Shown here one piece after another: positions 63,925 to 64,000 of a stretch of DNA of 64,000 nt. Origin of the DNA: Notolepis coatsorum. Lineage: Eukaryota > Chordata > Actinopteri > Aulopiformes > Paralepididae. The stretch covers positions 160,407,856 to 160,471,855 of the forward strand of contig OZ020587.1 in assembly GCA_963971535.1 (NCBI GenBank), written 5' to 3'. The stretch's first letter is position 1, and every line of letters starts with the position of its first letter. The notes below the pieces were generated by a model. That model had not been told where the DNA came from. It made no database searches and was given only the letters and a program-made list of their open reading frames with translations. The translations under genes and the position numbers were made by a program.

Positions 63925-64000
63925 CAACCGTGGGCACGAAATTGGCCCCCGTAAATGTCCAAACCCCCCCTCCCAATGTACAGGTTCCTCCCCCCCGTAT
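63925..64000 (+). repeat. LINE family A copy running off the window
   Basis: GAAATTGGCCCCCGTAAATG and CCCAATGTACAGG match the start of the 3' UTR at 63420-63560. Confidence 0.7.

Overview
The window is a vertebrate nuclear sequence, almost certainly from a teleost fish. The evidence is two intron-containing host genes (a GORASP2/GRASP55 orthologue and a fish-type C2H2 zinc-finger gene) set in a dense, young, heavily nested field of fish transposons: hAT elements with intact 8-bp target duplications, a jockey/L2-like LINE, tRNA-derived SINEs, Gypsy and BEL/Pao LTR elements, and several minisatellites. There are no prokaryotic genes, rRNA or tRNA genes, or CRISPR arrays. The species cannot be fixed from the sequence alone.

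Left part (1-15.5 kb): after the 3' end of a Gypsy-type element and an L2-like LINE relic come the first four coding exons of a gorasp2-like gene on the minus strand (15330-15268, 14031-13951, 8582-8376, 4120-4034; 146 codons, all introns phase 0). Its introns hold three nested hAT elements, two more hATs, a LINE copy split by two SINEs, a 34-bp minisatellite and, next to exon 4, a 41-bp minisatellite. The 41-bp unit is exactly the last 33 nt of exon 4 plus the first 8 nt of intron 4, so the authentic 5' splice site has been tandemly copied about 21 times. This is the most striking feature of the window.

Middle part (15.5-33 kb): a long inverted-repeat element interrupted by a hAT lies next to the gorasp2 promoter. 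It is followed by a deleted chromodomain Gypsy element (minus), a 1.87-kb solo LTR with a 4-bp target duplication, an ORF1-only LINE-type retroposon bounded by an 11-bp duplication, and further hAT and LINE pieces.

33.6-42.8 kb: a complete BEL/Pao retrotransposon with near-identical LTRs, a tRNA-Tyr-type primer site, one uninterrupted gag-pol frame and a 5-bp duplication, inserted in a 42/49-bp minisatellite. Then come further hATs (one carrying a transposase fragment split by a LINE), a 26-bp minisatellite and a long-TIR element with 9-bp duplications.

Right part (51.6-64 kb): a complete three-exon zinc-finger gene on the minus strand (444 codons, six C2H2 fingers). Its 7.9-kb first intron contains a full-length but broken Gypsy element, whose gag is split by a second long-TIR, 9-bp-TSD element. 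A hAT sits exactly on the stop codon of the gene. The window ends in the longest copy (with RT domain) of the LINE whose 3' tails recur about 20 times across the window.
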